From Psychrobacter sp. UBA3480 (GTDB lineage Bacteria; Pseudomonadota; Gammaproteobacteria; Pseudomonadales; Moraxellaceae): a stretch of DNA of 62,562 nucleotides. Within the stretch, counting starts at the first letter, position 1, and each line of letters begins with the position of its first letter. The translations under genes were made by a program, and so were the position numbers. Of this stretch, positions 53,992 to 62,562 are shown piece by piece. The stretch lies in the NCBI RefSeq assembly GCF_002377945.1, contig NZ_DFQV01000013.1, positions 74,610 through 137,171 of the forward strand, given 5' to 3'. The notes under the pieces were generated by a model. The model did no database searches, had not been told where the DNA came from, and saw only the letters and a program-made list of their open reading frames with translations.

Positions 53992-54330
53992 ATGCCAAAA
54001 GTTACCGTACTACCCCATCACGAAATTTGCCCTGAAGGCGCAGAAGTTGAGTTGCAAGCTGGTGAAAACTTATGCAAAGCACTATTAGAAAAAGGCATTA
54101 AAATCGAGCATGCCTGTGAGATGTCGAAAGCTTGTACTACATGCCATGTTGTAGTACGTAAGGGTTTCAACAGTTTAGATGAGATGGATGATATTGAAGC
54201 TGATCTACTTGATCGTGCTTGGGGCTTAGAGCCTGACTCACGTCTGTCTTGTCAGGTCATGCTTGATGATGATGACTTGACCATCGAAGTTCCTAAATAT
54301 ACCCTCAATCATGCTAAAGAAAATCATTAA
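53992..54330 (+). CDS. fdx: [2Fe-2S] ferredoxin Fdx
   Basis: The ISC-type ferredoxin donates electrons in cluster assembly. The ligands are Cys42, Cys48, Cys51 (CEMSKACTTC) and Cys87 (RLSCQVM), with the usual C-x5-C-x2-C spacing. 112 residues. The ATG follows a weak AGCATCGGACAG leader. It is the last gene of the cluster; iscX, usually next in enterics, is not found. A strong terminator lies 30 bases after the stop. Confidence 0.96.
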   Translation: MPKVTVLPHHEICPEGAEVELQAGENLCKALLEKGIKIEHACEMSKACTTCHVVVRKGFNSLDEMDDIEADLLDRAWGLEPDSRLSCQVMLDDDDLTIEVPKYTLNHAKENH

Positions 54331-54358
54331 ACACTGATGATACTTTCTAGTTAAGATT

Positions 54359-54393
54359 AAAAAAGGCCAGCTATGTGATAGCTGGCCTTTTTC
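54359..54393. terminator. Bidirectional terminator after fdx
   Basis: A 15-bp perfect stem, AAAAAGGCCAGCTAT with its complement, has a 3-base loop. T-runs lie on both strands and the flanking genes converge. Confidence 0.93.
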
Positions 54394-54427
54394 TATATAT
54401 GATTTTAATATATTAAGCTTGAAACGT

Positions 54428-55849
54428 TTACTTGCGATTGGCATCCTCACGTTTACTTTCTGCGGCTATGCCCTTTACAACTTTTTCTTCCTCTTGCTCG
54501 ATGCGTTCCAGCGCAAAATTTAAACGAGCTCTAATATCTTGATAATCATTGTCTTTCATATCTTTAAAGTTCAAATGCAAATTGAAACCGGGCAATGTGT
54601 GGTCAACCCATTTAGATAAATGACCTGTACTGGCACTAGGATCAAGTACTTGCCATGCATCGACCTTTTCATCAATTCCCTTCAAGCAAAATGCGGCAAC
54701 GTGCTCACACTCATAGTTATGGCATATATAATCGTAAGTGCTTTCACTGACCAATATCTGATCTTTGCCCGCACAGGACTCAAGCCTAGAGGCTAGGTTG
54801 GCTTCTTTACCAATGATGGTATAGCTTAATCGACTATTACTACCAAAATTACCAACGTGACAGTAGCCAGTGGTGATACCAACACGTATATATAAGCCTT
54901 CAAATCCCATCAACCGCCATTTTTGACGTAAAGTACGCATTTCTCGGCGCATATCAATTGCCATCGCCACACAATCTAGTGCATCTTGACGCGAGCCGCG
55001 GCTATTTGGCTCACCAAAGAAACATACCATGCCATCACCAATGAACTTATCAAGCACTGCACCATGCTTATCAGCGATCGACGTCATGCAATGCATATAA
55101 GTATTGAGGATGTCTGCCAAGTTGTCAGAACTTAGACTATCAGACAGCTCGGTAAAGCCGACGATATCTGAAAACATGATAGTTATTTTTGCACGTTTAT
55201 TAGAAACTCTAACAGGGCTATCCGATTTGACAATAGGCTCCCAAATTTGTGGTGGTACAAAACGGGTAAGTTTATTGATTACCGATACCATGGTGTTCAA
55301 TCGTCCACCAGCCTGATGGGCACGTGCTTTAAAAGTAATATGTTGCTGATAGATACGCCTGAACTGGTACAAAATAACGCCTAAGCTTGCCACCATTACT
55401 ATCAATGGTAATAAGCCTTCATCAAAGTCCATACTATTCGTATTTAAGACTGTGCTAACGTAGAAAAACACAATAATGGTCACGACAGATACAGATAACA
55501 GTCTGAGGTGATTCTCAGGTCGGCTAAGAATGATACGTACACCAATCAAAGCAGCCAAACTGATTGATATGACCGTACAGCATTGTAACGATCCGATGAC
55601 AACCGATAATAGAATAATAACGATATTAGACGTCCAAAAGCTAGTCTGGCGTCGGTAGTTGTATATCAGGATCATGAGGCTTGGCAATGTGATAATAACC
55701 AATAATGCCATTGAGATAGAGCGGAAGTCGTAGTATATAGCACGTAAAAAAACCGTCAGTATTAACACGAACACTTCTGGGTAGTCAAAATGACATGTGC
55801 CTGCGTCCTTTAACGGCGTCATTGGTTTGAATGTCTCTGAGAAGGTCAT
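54428..55849 (-). CDS. Membrane-bound class III nucleotide cyclase
   Basis: A 473-residue enzyme making a cyclic nucleotide, most likely cAMP. Residues 20-165 form about six TM helices, and a short linker precedes the cyclase domain (about 225-410). Metal-binding Asp residues are in ITIMFSDIVGF and FIGDGMVCFFG, the latter preceded by Lys (DKFIGDG), which favours adenine. The transition-state Asn/Arg pair is in EANLASRLES. The layout resembles CyaB of P. aeruginosa, but the membrane-domain type is not determined here. A Glu/Lys-rich helical tail ends it. There is a good ATG; the divergent region upstream is 310 bases and contains a terminator for the next gene. Confidence 0.88.
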   Translation of the reverse strand: MTFSETFKPMTPLKDAGTCHFDYPEVFVLILTVFLRAIYYDFRSISMALLVIITLPSLMILIYNYRRQTSFWTSNIVIILLSVVIGSLQCCTVISISLAALIGVRIILSRPENHLRLLSVSVVTIIVFFYVSTVLNTNSMDFDEGLLPLIVMVASLGVILYQFRRIYQQHITFKARAHQAGGRLNTMVSVINKLTRFVPPQIWEPIVKSDSPVRVSNKRAKITIMFSDIVGFTELSDSLSSDNLADILNTYMHCMTSIADKHGAVLDKFIGDGMVCFFGEPNSRGSRQDALDCVAMAIDMRREMRTLRQKWRLMGFEGLYIRVGITTGYCHVGNFGSNSRLSYTIIGKEANLASRLESCAGKDQILVSESTYDYICHNYECEHVAAFCLKGIDEKVDAWQVLDPSASTGHLSKWVDHTLPGFNLHLNFKDMKDNDYQDIRARLNFALERIEQEEEKVVKGIAAESKREDANRK

Positions 55850-56159
55850 ATGAGATTCACTTGAATAAGGTGAGCTATCTGAGAGACAAAGGCATACTAC
55901 ACTAACATATGTACATTATTTGTCCTTATGACGATTTATCATAAGATATATCTAATAATATATTATACTTTCGAAATAAGTTTAAACAAGGTTACTGATG
56001 ACTATAAGACGACCTTTTGTCTAGTTTATTCACTGTTTTATAGTTTTATTCAAATTCAATTAAAAAGAGAGACCAGATACACTTAAGTATCTGGCCTCTC
56101 TTTTTACATATAGAATTTAAACTCAATCTATTCTTATTGAATGCAGGATAGAATGATAA
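55850..56159. other. Intergenic region between cyclase and HIT genes
   Basis: About 310 AT-rich bases. The terminator of the HIT gene is at 56062-56105. The rest should contain the cyclase promoter; no other feature is recognised. Confidence 0.55.
56062..56105 (-). terminator. Terminator of the HIT gene
   Basis: The 19-base arms at 56062-56080 and 56087-56105 pair with one mismatch (AAAAAGAGAG, CCAGATAC and their complements). T-runs lie on both strands. Confidence 0.85.
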
Positions 56160-56591
56160 TTACATTTGCCAATCAAACGGCATTTGGTGATGACCACGTA
56201 ATGCCATCATCAATGTTTGCTGCATTTGCGCCAATACTTCTTTAGTATATGGCACAGCTGGCACACCCCATACTGGGTTTGGCCATTGCATGTCATTTTG
56301 ATAACGGACAATATGATGGAAATGAAGCTGTGGCACTTGGTTACCAAGAGCGGCTACATTCATTTTATCAGCTTGAAAGGTTTTGGCTAACTGGCTCGAC
56401 AACCAGCTCGACTCTCGTAAAAACTGTGTTTGGTCTGCCTCAGACAGCTCATATAACTCTTTAATGCCAGATACACGCGGCACCAATATAAGCCAAGGAA
56501 ATTGGCAGTCATTGATTAAACGACAAGTGGATAATGGAAAATCCCCCACTAAAAAACTATCAGCAGCAAGTTTATGATGAAGTTGGAACAT
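56160..56591 (-). CDS. HIT-family nucleotide-binding protein
   Basis: A 143-residue histidine-triad protein. The motif reads QVPQLHFHHIVRY: Gln88 stands where the first His of H-x-H-x-H would be, His90 and His92 follow, and His93 is adjacent. Such QLHxH variants are common among proteobacterial HIT proteins of this type. They are thought to act as nucleotide phosphoramidases or nucleotide-sugar hydrolases. The substrate here is unknown. The mfd gene lies 151 bases downstream on the same strand; a weak hairpin (56654-56686) lies between them. Confidence 0.85.
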   Translation of the reverse strand: MFQLHHKLAADSFLVGDFPLSTCRLINDCQFPWLILVPRVSGIKELYELSEADQTQFLRESSWLSSQLAKTFQADKMNVAALGNQVPQLHFHHIVRYQNDMQWPNPVWGVPAVPYTKEVLAQMQQTLMMALRGHHQMPFDWQM

Positions 56592-56652
56592 AATGACGGT
56601 TCTCTTGTTGTTTAATGCAAATAAAAATACAGAAAGTTAAAAAGTTAGTTTG

Positions 56653-56686
56653 GCTATTTTATCAGTTATCGGGTTGATAAAATAGC
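56653..56686 (-). terminator. Weak AT-only hairpin between HIT and mfd genes
   Basis: CTATTTTATCA and TGATAAAATAG form an 11-bp inverted repeat with about 10 bases between arms. It lacks GC pairs, so it would be a weak terminator for mfd (minus strand); it may also be chance. Confidence 0.4.
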
Positions 56687-56742
56687 ACCATGACTTATTG
56701 TCTTAGTATGACTACCTAGCCTACTTGATATCCAGCTATGTA

Positions 56743-59700
56743 CTAAGCAGGCTCTGTCACCATGTGCTCGCTAAAATAGCGCAGCAGCTCTTGTATGACC
56801 GTCACACGCTGTTGCGGTGTGGCTAACTTATCGCTATTTTGGTAACGGATACCAGATGCGCCATTCATACGATAATGCTGACCATTTGATTGGATCAATT
56901 TAATAATCGCTAACGCATCAACTGGAGTATCTGGCGCAAATTCTAGCGTCATACTAGTACTATTTGCATCAATTTTATTGATCTTGAGCGGCTCTGCTTG
57001 TAAGCGTAATCCATGAATGGCGAATAGCTGCTTGGTTTGATCTGGCAGTGCCCCGAAGCGGTCTATCATTTCCGTACGAATATCCGTCAATGCCTCTTTA
57101 TCATCGGTATTACTAATACGCTTATAGAACAATAAGCGCTGATGCACGTCGTGTAAATACTCTTCTGGAATGAGAGCAGAGCTGTGTAGATTAATTTCAC
57201 TGGTCAACGACAATGGTGTATTTAAATCAGGCTCCTTGCCAGCTTTAATGGCTTTAGTCGCCCGCTCAAGCATATCCATGTACAAGCTAAAACCAATCGC
57301 CTGCATATTGCCACTCTGCTGCTTACCCAATATCTCCCCTGCACCGCGAATCTCTAAATCCTCACTTGCCAGCATAAAGCCTGCACCTAAAGTATTGGCA
57401 CGCTCAATCGCATGCAAACGGCGCTTGGCATCACCTTTGAGGCCTTTCAGAGAAGGCACTAGTAAGTAACAATACGCTTGATGATGACTACGTCCTACTC
57501 GGCCGCGCAGCTGATGTAATTGCGCAAGACCAAACTTATCAGCGCGCTCAATGATAATCGTATTGGCATTGGGCACATCAATACCTGTCTCGATAATGGT
57601 AGAGCAAACCAACACGTTGAACTTTTTATGATAAAACTGCTGCATGATCTGCTCAAGTTGGCGCTCTTGCATTTGCCCATGAGCTACTCCTACTCGTGCT
57701 TCTGGCACTAGGTCACGAATAGTCTCTGCCATGCGCTCAATACTGGCAACATCATTGTGTAGCAGATAGACCTGCCCACCACGTAATAACTCACGCAATA
57801 TGGCTTCTTTCATCAGGGCTTCTGTCTTTTGCATCACAAAAGTTTTGATGGCAAGACGACGGGCAGGCGGTGTGGCGATAATCGACATGTCACGCATACC
57901 TGAGAGCGCCATATTAAGCGTTCTAGGGATCGGAGTCGCCGTCATAGACATGCTGTCGACATCAGTCTGGATGGCCTTGATACGCTCTTTATGACGCACT
58001 CCAAAGCGATGCTCTTCATCAACAATCATCAGGCCAAGGTTGGCAAATTTCACATCTGGTTGTAGCAGTTTATGGGTACCAATGACGATGTCCACTTTAC
58101 CAGCAGCCAAATCAGCCAATACCATTTCTTGATGTTTTTTGCCACCAAAGCGCGACAAGCTCTCGATATGAACGGGCCAATCGGCAAAACGATCGCGGAA
58201 GTTGTCTTCATGCTGACCGGCAAGCAATGTGGTAGGCACCAGTACGGCAACCTGATAGCCAGCACTAACGGCAATAAACGCGGCTCGCATCGCGACTTCT
58301 GTTTTACCAAAACCAACATCGCCGCAAATGAGACGATCCATCGGCTGGTTTTGTCTCATGTCTTCCATGACTGCATGAATGGCATTGGCTTGGTCGGCAG
58401 TTTCTTCAAAAGCAAACTGGCTAGCGAATAACTCATACTGTGATGGGTCTATTTTGAAATGAATTCCAACTTTGGCCTCGCGTCTTGCCTGCATATTGAG
58501 CAATTCAGCAGCAACGTCATGAATTTGCTCTAATGCTTTTTGCTTGGCTCGGTCCCATTTACCACTACCAATTTTATGTAGCGGTGCTAACGCTGGATCA
58601 CCGCCACTATAGCGACTAATCATTTGCAAATTGGCAACTGGCACATAGATACTAGCGTCATCAGAATATTTTAAATGGATAAATTCTTGCTCACCATCGC
58701 CCACATCTAAGGTAATTAAGCCATTATAACGACCGATACCATGCTCAATATGTACCACTGGACTGCCATCTGTTATCTCAGTAACGCTTTTGACCAAGAA
58801 CTCTTCTGATACCCCGCTTTGGCGACGACGGCGCGTCTGTAAAACTTGACGACCAAACAGTTGTGTCTCACTAATCAACACCAAGCGTTCAGGCACATAG
58901 ACACCGCGCTCAATTGGCGCTACGGTCAGACCGACATGCGGTAAGTGACTGTTATTAATAGCGCTGGTTTTATCTGCGGCTAAAAATGCCTCAAAGCTAT
59001 CGTACGCCTTGATATCAATCTTGCCTTTGAACAGTTCGATGAGAATCTCGCGACGGCCTGCGGTTTCTGCAACGATTAATACGGGTGTTGAAGTCTTTGA
59101 TTGCGTATCCAAGAAGTCGAGCAATTCTGATAATGGTTCAGACTTTTGATGATTGACTGCTAACTGTGGCGGTTCTTGAGCACTTAATGTCACCAGCCCT
59201 TGTTGTTTAGTGACACTCGATGGCAATGGTATTTGTGAGGCTTCTATACTTTCTGGCACTGCCACATCATTCATTGTAGCCAGTTCATCACGAGCACTTA
59301 ATATTACTCTTGGATACTGGTTTAACTGCTCGTTAAGCGCGTTAGATAATAGATACAGCATTGCTGGCTCTACGATAGGCTTATCAATGTCATGGCGACG
59401 CTCTTCGTAGCGGCGCTGAATTTGTGACCAGTAATCAGCTTGTTTTTCATTGATTAATTCATCGGTGATAAACAATGCATCACTTGGTAAATAGGAAAAT
59501 AAACTACTCTCCGCCTCCCAGTCTTTTAAGTCAAAAAATAGCGGCTGATAATACTCTAATCCGCTACTAGCAATCCCTGCCATTACGTCTTTGTGCAGCT
59601 CAGACTTACGACTACTGGTATTAGGGAACATCGCAGCAAAGTTCGTGCGAAACGTCTCACGCCCTTCATCAAGTGGAAACTCTTTTGCTGGCAGTATTTG

Positions 59701-60453
59701 AAATTGCTGAATAGGCTTTGAGATATCTGGCATCTTATGCAGTAACGACAGCGACTCTTTTGCCATGCTGGTATCGTTGCCCGTTAACATCGCTTTGAGA
59801 TCATCAGCGGTCAATGTGCGCTGGGTTTGAGGATGAAAAAAGCGAATCGTTTCGATTTCATCATCGAACAAGTCTAAACGCAGCGGAAAAGGCTGACCCA
59901 TGGCAAAAATATCAATAATACTGCCACGCACTGCAAACTCACCTGGTTCAAAGACATTTTCAACAGCGCGGTAGCCTGCCTTTGCCAACAGCCCACGTTG
60001 CGTATTGATATCAAACTGATCACCGACACTCAAATCAAAATGCTGACCAATCAGCCAACTTGGCGGTGCAACGCGATGCATCAGCGCCTGTACGGAGATA
60101 AGCAGCACACCTGATCTTGGCATATCCGTCAGCAGGTTGATGCGCTCACTAACGATGTCTTGATGCGGAGACAGCTCATCATAAGTCAATGTTTCCCAGT
60201 CAGGGAACACATAAGCATCGACTCCGCAAAATGCCAGCTCGGTCTCTATTTGATTGAGTTGGTTTTGGTCACGTGCCACCACGACCTTTAATCGCTCGGC
60301 AACATTCCACATAGGTGTTTGAACCAAGCTTGCCAGCCACAAACTGCTGACCGCACCATGGACAGGCGCTAGCCAACGCCGCTCGGCATTTTGGATAGGG
60401 AACAACTGCTGGTTAATAGGGTCAAACGCGTCAGTCAGAGCAGTAATAGGCAT
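56743..60453 (-). CDS. mfd: Transcription-repair coupling factor Mfd
   Basis: Mfd displaces stalled RNA polymerase at DNA damage and recruits UvrA. It has a UvrB-like N-terminal region, then the RNA polymerase-interaction domain (VVHIEHGIGRYNGLITLDVG). The helicase motor has Walker A GDVGFGKTEVAMRAAF, the DEEHRFGV box, TATPIPRTLNMAL, and the translocation motif region QLRGRVGRSHHQAYCYLL. The C-terminal TRCF domain (residues about 1080-1220) follows. A TTG lies five codons upstream, but ATG at 60453 is preferred; neither has a clear ribosome-binding site. About 1236 residues is larger than E. coli (1148), with extra polar stretches. Confidence 0.96.
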   Translation of the reverse strand: MPITALTDAFDPINQQLFPIQNAERRWLAPVHGAVSSLWLASLVQTPMWNVAERLKVVVARDQNQLNQIETELAFCGVDAYVFPDWETLTYDELSPHQDIVSERINLLTDMPRSGVLLISVQALMHRVAPPSWLIGQHFDLSVGDQFDINTQRGLLAKAGYRAVENVFEPGEFAVRGSIIDIFAMGQPFPLRLDLFDDEIETIRFFHPQTQRTLTADDLKAMLTGNDTSMAKESLSLLHKMPDISKPIQQFQILPAKEFPLDEGRETFRTNFAAMFPNTSSRKSELHKDVMAGIASSGLEYYQPLFFDLKDWEAESSLFSYLPSDALFITDELINEKQADYWSQIQRRYEERRHDIDKPIVEPAMLYLLSNALNEQLNQYPRVILSARDELATMNDVAVPESIEASQIPLPSSVTKQQGLVTLSAQEPPQLAVNHQKSEPLSELLDFLDTQSKTSTPVLIVAETAGRREILIELFKGKIDIKAYDSFEAFLAADKTSAINNSHLPHVGLTVAPIERGVYVPERLVLISETQLFGRQVLQTRRRRQSGVSEEFLVKSVTEITDGSPVVHIEHGIGRYNGLITLDVGDGEQEFIHLKYSDDASIYVPVANLQMISRYSGGDPALAPLHKIGSGKWDRAKQKALEQIHDVAAELLNMQARREAKVGIHFKIDPSQYELFASQFAFEETADQANAIHAVMEDMRQNQPMDRLICGDVGFGKTEVAMRAAFIAVSAGYQVAVLVPTTLLAGQHEDNFRDRFADWPVHIESLSRFGGKKHQEMVLADLAAGKVDIVIGTHKLLQPDVKFANLGLMIVDEEHRFGVRHKERIKAIQTDVDSMSMTATPIPRTLNMALSGMRDMSIIATPPARRLAIKTFVMQKTEALMKEAILRELLRGGQVYLLHNDVASIERMAETIRDLVPEARVGVAHGQMQERQLEQIMQQFYHKKFNVLVCSTIIETGIDVPNANTIIIERADKFGLAQLHQLRGRVGRSHHQAYCYLLVPSLKGLKGDAKRRLHAIERANTLGAGFMLASEDLEIRGAGEILGKQQSGNMQAIGFSLYMDMLERATKAIKAGKEPDLNTPLSLTSEINLHSSALIPEEYLHDVHQRLLFYKRISNTDDKEALTDIRTEMIDRFGALPDQTKQLFAIHGLRLQAEPLKINKIDANSTSMTLEFAPDTPVDALAIIKLIQSNGQHYRMNGASGIRYQNSDKLATPQQRVTVIQELLRYFSEHMVTEPA

Positions 60454-60610
60454 AAAGAATAGGATCAAAGTTAAGGAGTCAGAAAGCTATTATACGAATA
60501 TTTGAGCAATTACCAAAACTTATGCCGTAACGGTTTGTCACTTAAGAGTTTACTCATTAATGATTGAGGGTTAACAACGATTATTGCGCTTTAACTGTCG
60601 TTACATAACA

Positions 60611-60645
60611 AAAAACCCCAACTTATCAGCTGAGGTTTTTGTTTT
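60611..60645 (-). terminator. Terminator of rraA
   Basis: AAAAACCcCA (60611-60620) and TGaGGTTTTT (60631-60640) form a stem with one C-A mismatch. On the minus strand the A-run at 60611-60615 reads as T. It lies 31 bases after the rraA stop. Confidence 0.75.
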
Positions 60646-60683
60646 TACTAATCAAGCCAGGCCTAAAGCTTCAGCTGATAAGT
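60621..60683. repeat. 13-bp inverted repeat across the rraA 3' end
   Basis: ACTTATCAGCTGA (60621-60633) is the exact reverse complement of TCAGCTGATAAGT (60671-60683), which overlaps the last codons and stop of rraA. The first arm lies inside the terminator, so an alternative fold could compete with it. Confidence 0.6.
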
Positions 60684-61207
60684 GGTTTATCGCTAGCGAT
60701 GATGCCATTATTATCAGCATAAACAAACATACCCGAATTCAACGTCAAATCACCAAAACTAATTTCGATATCCGTTTGACCTTCATCACGACGAGTTGAT
60801 TTGCGCGGGATACAACCAAGCGCCATCACGCCAAGATCCATCTCTGCCATGTCATCAACATCGCGAACACAGCCATATACAATAACCCCAGCCCAGCCGT
60901 TGTCGATAGCTGATTGTGCAATCATATCGCCTAGTAATGCACAGCGCATAGAGCCGCCACCATCGACGATCAACACTTTCCCATTGCCTTCTTTGTCTTT
61001 ACCATCGCTATTCAATAGTGACTTAACACGACTATTGTCTTCAAAGCACTTAACCGTCACGATTTCACCGCAGAATTTGTCTTTTGTACCAAACTGACGG
61101 AATGACTTGCCTTCGATATTTGGCAAGCATACTTGAGACTCAGGATTGGCATCCAATAGATCACAAGTGACAAAACTTTCTCTATCCATTTGTATCGATT
61201 CTGACAT
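60671..61207 (-). CDS. rraA: RNase E activity regulator RraA-family protein
   Basis: RraA proteins bind RNase E and dampen RNA decay; some homologues are 4-hydroxy-4-methyl-2-oxoglutarate aldolases. The 178-residue protein has the family core: KVLIVDGGGSMRCALLGDMIA, then GWAGVIVYGCVRDVDDMAEM, and near the end GMFVYADNNGIIASD. An insertion of charged residues (NSDGKDKEGNGK) is in the N-terminal third. Between these two functions the true one is not decided by sequence alone. It is monocistronic, divergent to nothing, and ends near its own terminator. Confidence 0.88.
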   Translation of the reverse strand: MSESIQMDRESFVTCDLLDANPESQVCLPNIEGKSFRQFGTKDKFCGEIVTVKCFEDNSRVKSLLNSDGKDKEGNGKVLIVDGGGSMRCALLGDMIAQSAIDNGWAGVIVYGCVRDVDDMAEMDLGVMALGCIPRKSTRRDEGQTDIEISFGDLTLNSGMFVYADNNGIIASDKPLIS

Positions 61208-61396
61208 TGCTCCTGCTCCTTATTTTAGTGATTCAACTGACTGTTATTCAAATACTTATTGATGCTTTGATAATAGTTATTGTATTTTTTACTCTTGTGT
61301 TCTTGTTCTAATGCAATCTTGTTCTGACGCAATTAAAAATCGATATCTATAGATTTCCGTTTTTGAGACTGAGTCTGTCACTAGAAAAAATTTACT

Positions 61397-62098
61397 TTAT
61401 TTTTTGACACGAGTCATCGCTAGCATCTGTTTGTTTTCGATAATGTCGATATGCTTAATTTGAGGTTCAGTACGATATTTACTACGATGATAGATATCAT
61501 GAGCACTCATGGCCATAGCACTGGCAACGCGTTTAGCAGAAATAGGATGTAACGATAGTGACTCTGACACGAGCGGCGAAATGAGTTTAAAGGCTTTTTG
61601 ACCAAGGCTCTCAAGCGGACGACCTTTATGCTTACCAAGCAATAATGACGGGCGGAAGACGACCAATTGGCCAAAATCTAATGCCATAACAGCCTGCTCT
61701 GTCTCAGCCTTGACTCGATTGTATAAAAAACGACTGTCAATATCCGCATTCATTGAGGAGAGTAAAAAGAAATTCTCTACCCTTTTGTCACGACATAACT
61801 TGGCAAAATTTACGTTATAGTCTCGATCTACCTTGCGAAAAGCCTCATCACTACCAGCCTGCTTTTTTGTCGTACCCAAACAACTAAAAGCATCCGTAGT
61901 TCGATCGGCACCAACACTTGCAAACACTTCAGAGAGATTATCAAAATCATTGATTTGATAAAAACGCATGCTGGCATTAATGTAGCGTGGCGGGCGGCGG
62001 GCAATCACAATCAATGTGTCATAAAGCTCACTCAGTTGCTTTACCAAATGCTGCCCTACTAACCCCGTTGCGCCAATCACAATTGCTTTTCGCTGCAT
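61397..62098 (-). CDS. NAD(P)-binding Rossmann-fold protein (atypical SDR, HTATIP2-like)
   Basis: A 233-residue protein with an N-terminal dinucleotide-binding motif GATGLVGQHLVKQL. DAFSCLGTTKKQAGSDEAFR and the VENFFLLSSMNAD block are typical of NAD-dependent epimerase/dehydratase-like, NmrA/HTATIP2-type atypical short-chain dehydrogenases. YNRVKAETEQAV supplies a Tyr-x3-Lys-like motif. The substrate is unknown. No operon partner is visible: about 190 bases separate it from rraA, which is downstream. Confidence 0.85.
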   Translation of the reverse strand: MQRKAIVIGATGLVGQHLVKQLSELYDTLIVIARRPPRYINASMRFYQINDFDNLSEVFASVGADRTTDAFSCLGTTKKQAGSDEAFRKVDRDYNVNFAKLCRDKRVENFFLLSSMNADIDSRFLYNRVKAETEQAVMALDFGQLVVFRPSLLLGKHKGRPLESLGQKAFKLISPLVSESLSLHPISAKRVASAMAMSAHDIYHRSKYRTEPQIKHIDIIENKQMLAMTRVKK

Positions 62099-62562
62099 AC
62101 CCTATCCACTTATATAACATTAGATGAACTATATTGATGAGAAAATACCTATATCAAGGTCTATCGTTAGAATATCATACCTAAATTCCTCAATAACTGA
62201 CGCTATTATATAGGATATATTGTAAGAGATTTTATCAACCCTCTATGTCTGTCAGCGCTTACTATTGATTTAGTTACTAGAATGACCCAAATTCGATGAT
62301 ATTACGTAACTTCTTTGAGCATTAATCATCAAATATATTGTCCTTAGTTCAATAATTTGCTAAGATAATCGGCTTTACACGTCAACGCTGTTTAATTATT
62401 CCAAACAGCTCTGGCGCTTACGATGATCTATTCATATTAGATACTTTAATATCAGACATCGACATCATATTTGACGAGACGGCTGCTCGTCACCGATGAT
62501 TGTTAAACCCATTATTGCAATCAACATTCATATTTTTATCTATCTTTATCAAGGAGATACGC
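62099..62562. other. Intergenic region at the window's right edge
   Basis: About 464 AT-rich bases. They probably hold the promoter of the NAD(P)-binding gene and that of the next gene. No hairpin or RNA gene was recognised. Confidence 0.5.
62551..62557 (+). promoter_or_regulatory. Strong ribosome-binding site of a gene beginning outside the window
   Basis: AAGGAGA followed by TACGC ends the window. The spacing implies that a plus-strand gene starts within a few bases of the right edge. Confidence 0.75.

Noticed and set aside
1..62562. CRISPR arrays, complete insertion sequences, rRNA operons
   Set aside because: No regularly spaced repeat array, transposase or rRNA sequence was seen on either strand.

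Overview
The window is chromosomal DNA of a gammaproteobacterium of the family Moraxellaceae, most likely Psychrobacter. This is inferred from AT-leaning composition, protein similarity from memory, and gene order: alaS-lysC-csrA, prmA-(zinc ribbon/DUF3426)-fis-purH, hupB-ppiD, prmB-aroC, mrcB followed by a TPR lipoprotein, and iscR-S-U-A-hscBA-fdx. It is dense, mostly housekeeping sequence with one decayed integrated region. No rRNA, CRISPR array or intact insertion sequence was seen.

Layout. 1-1.8 kb: the 3' end of a YdeP/FdhF-type molybdopterin oxidoreductase and fdhD. 2.5-4.4 kb: a sodium:solute symporter with a 44-residue membrane partner. 4.6-4.9 kb: tRNA-Cys and tRNA-Leu(UAA), each with its own promoter. 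5.2-6.8 kb: an acyl-CoA ligase. 7.1-11.8 kb: the mobile region. The tmRNA gene ssrA lies at 11451-11809 on the minus strand. Its 3' end is repeated twice downstream, near 10218 and 7124, giving two tandem relic elements. The inner one (1.2 kb) holds only an XRE/S24 phage-type repressor with a palindromic candidate operator. The outer one (3.1 kb) has a broken P4-type integrase head next to its att copy, a DUF3987 gene wrecked by frameshifts and stops, and an intact secreted sialidase-like Asp-box protein bracketed by an imperfect 30-bp direct repeat.

11.9-31.4 kb: an esterase, a lipoprotein glycerophosphodiesterase, the CreBC two-component system, aroC/prmB, an L,D-transpeptidase, a DUF389 membrane protein, alaS, lysC, csrA, a HopJ-family protein, a YeaC-family protein and nadK. 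31.7-46.6 kb: a Bax-inhibitor-1-like protein, the copper ATPase ccoI, mrcB (PBP1b) with a probable LpoP-type activator, prmA, a zinc-ribbon membrane protein, fis, purH, ppiD and hupB. 47.1-54.3 kb: an unrecognised coiled-coil membrane protein and a full iscRSUA-hscBA-fdx cluster, loosely spaced and with a terminator-like hairpin between iscU and iscA. 54.4-62.1 kb: a membrane class III nucleotide cyclase, a HIT protein, mfd, rraA and an NAD(P)-binding protein. The window ends on a strong ribosome-binding site for a gene just outside.

How the genes work together. The isc cluster builds Fe-S clusters, with IscR as sensor; an IscR-like site overlaps the cluster promoter. mrcB, its lipoprotein neighbour and the L,D-transpeptidase build and cross-link peptidoglycan. 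PpiD and the lipoproteins belong to envelope homeostasis. CsrA, Fis, HU, RraA and the nucleotide cyclase are global regulators. The best candidates for something undescribed are the tandem ssrA-attached relics with the sialidase-like cargo, the probably non-cleavable S24 repressor with its operator, the symporter and its tiny partner, and several lineage-specific protein extensions (FdhD, PrmB, CreC, CsrA, DUF389).
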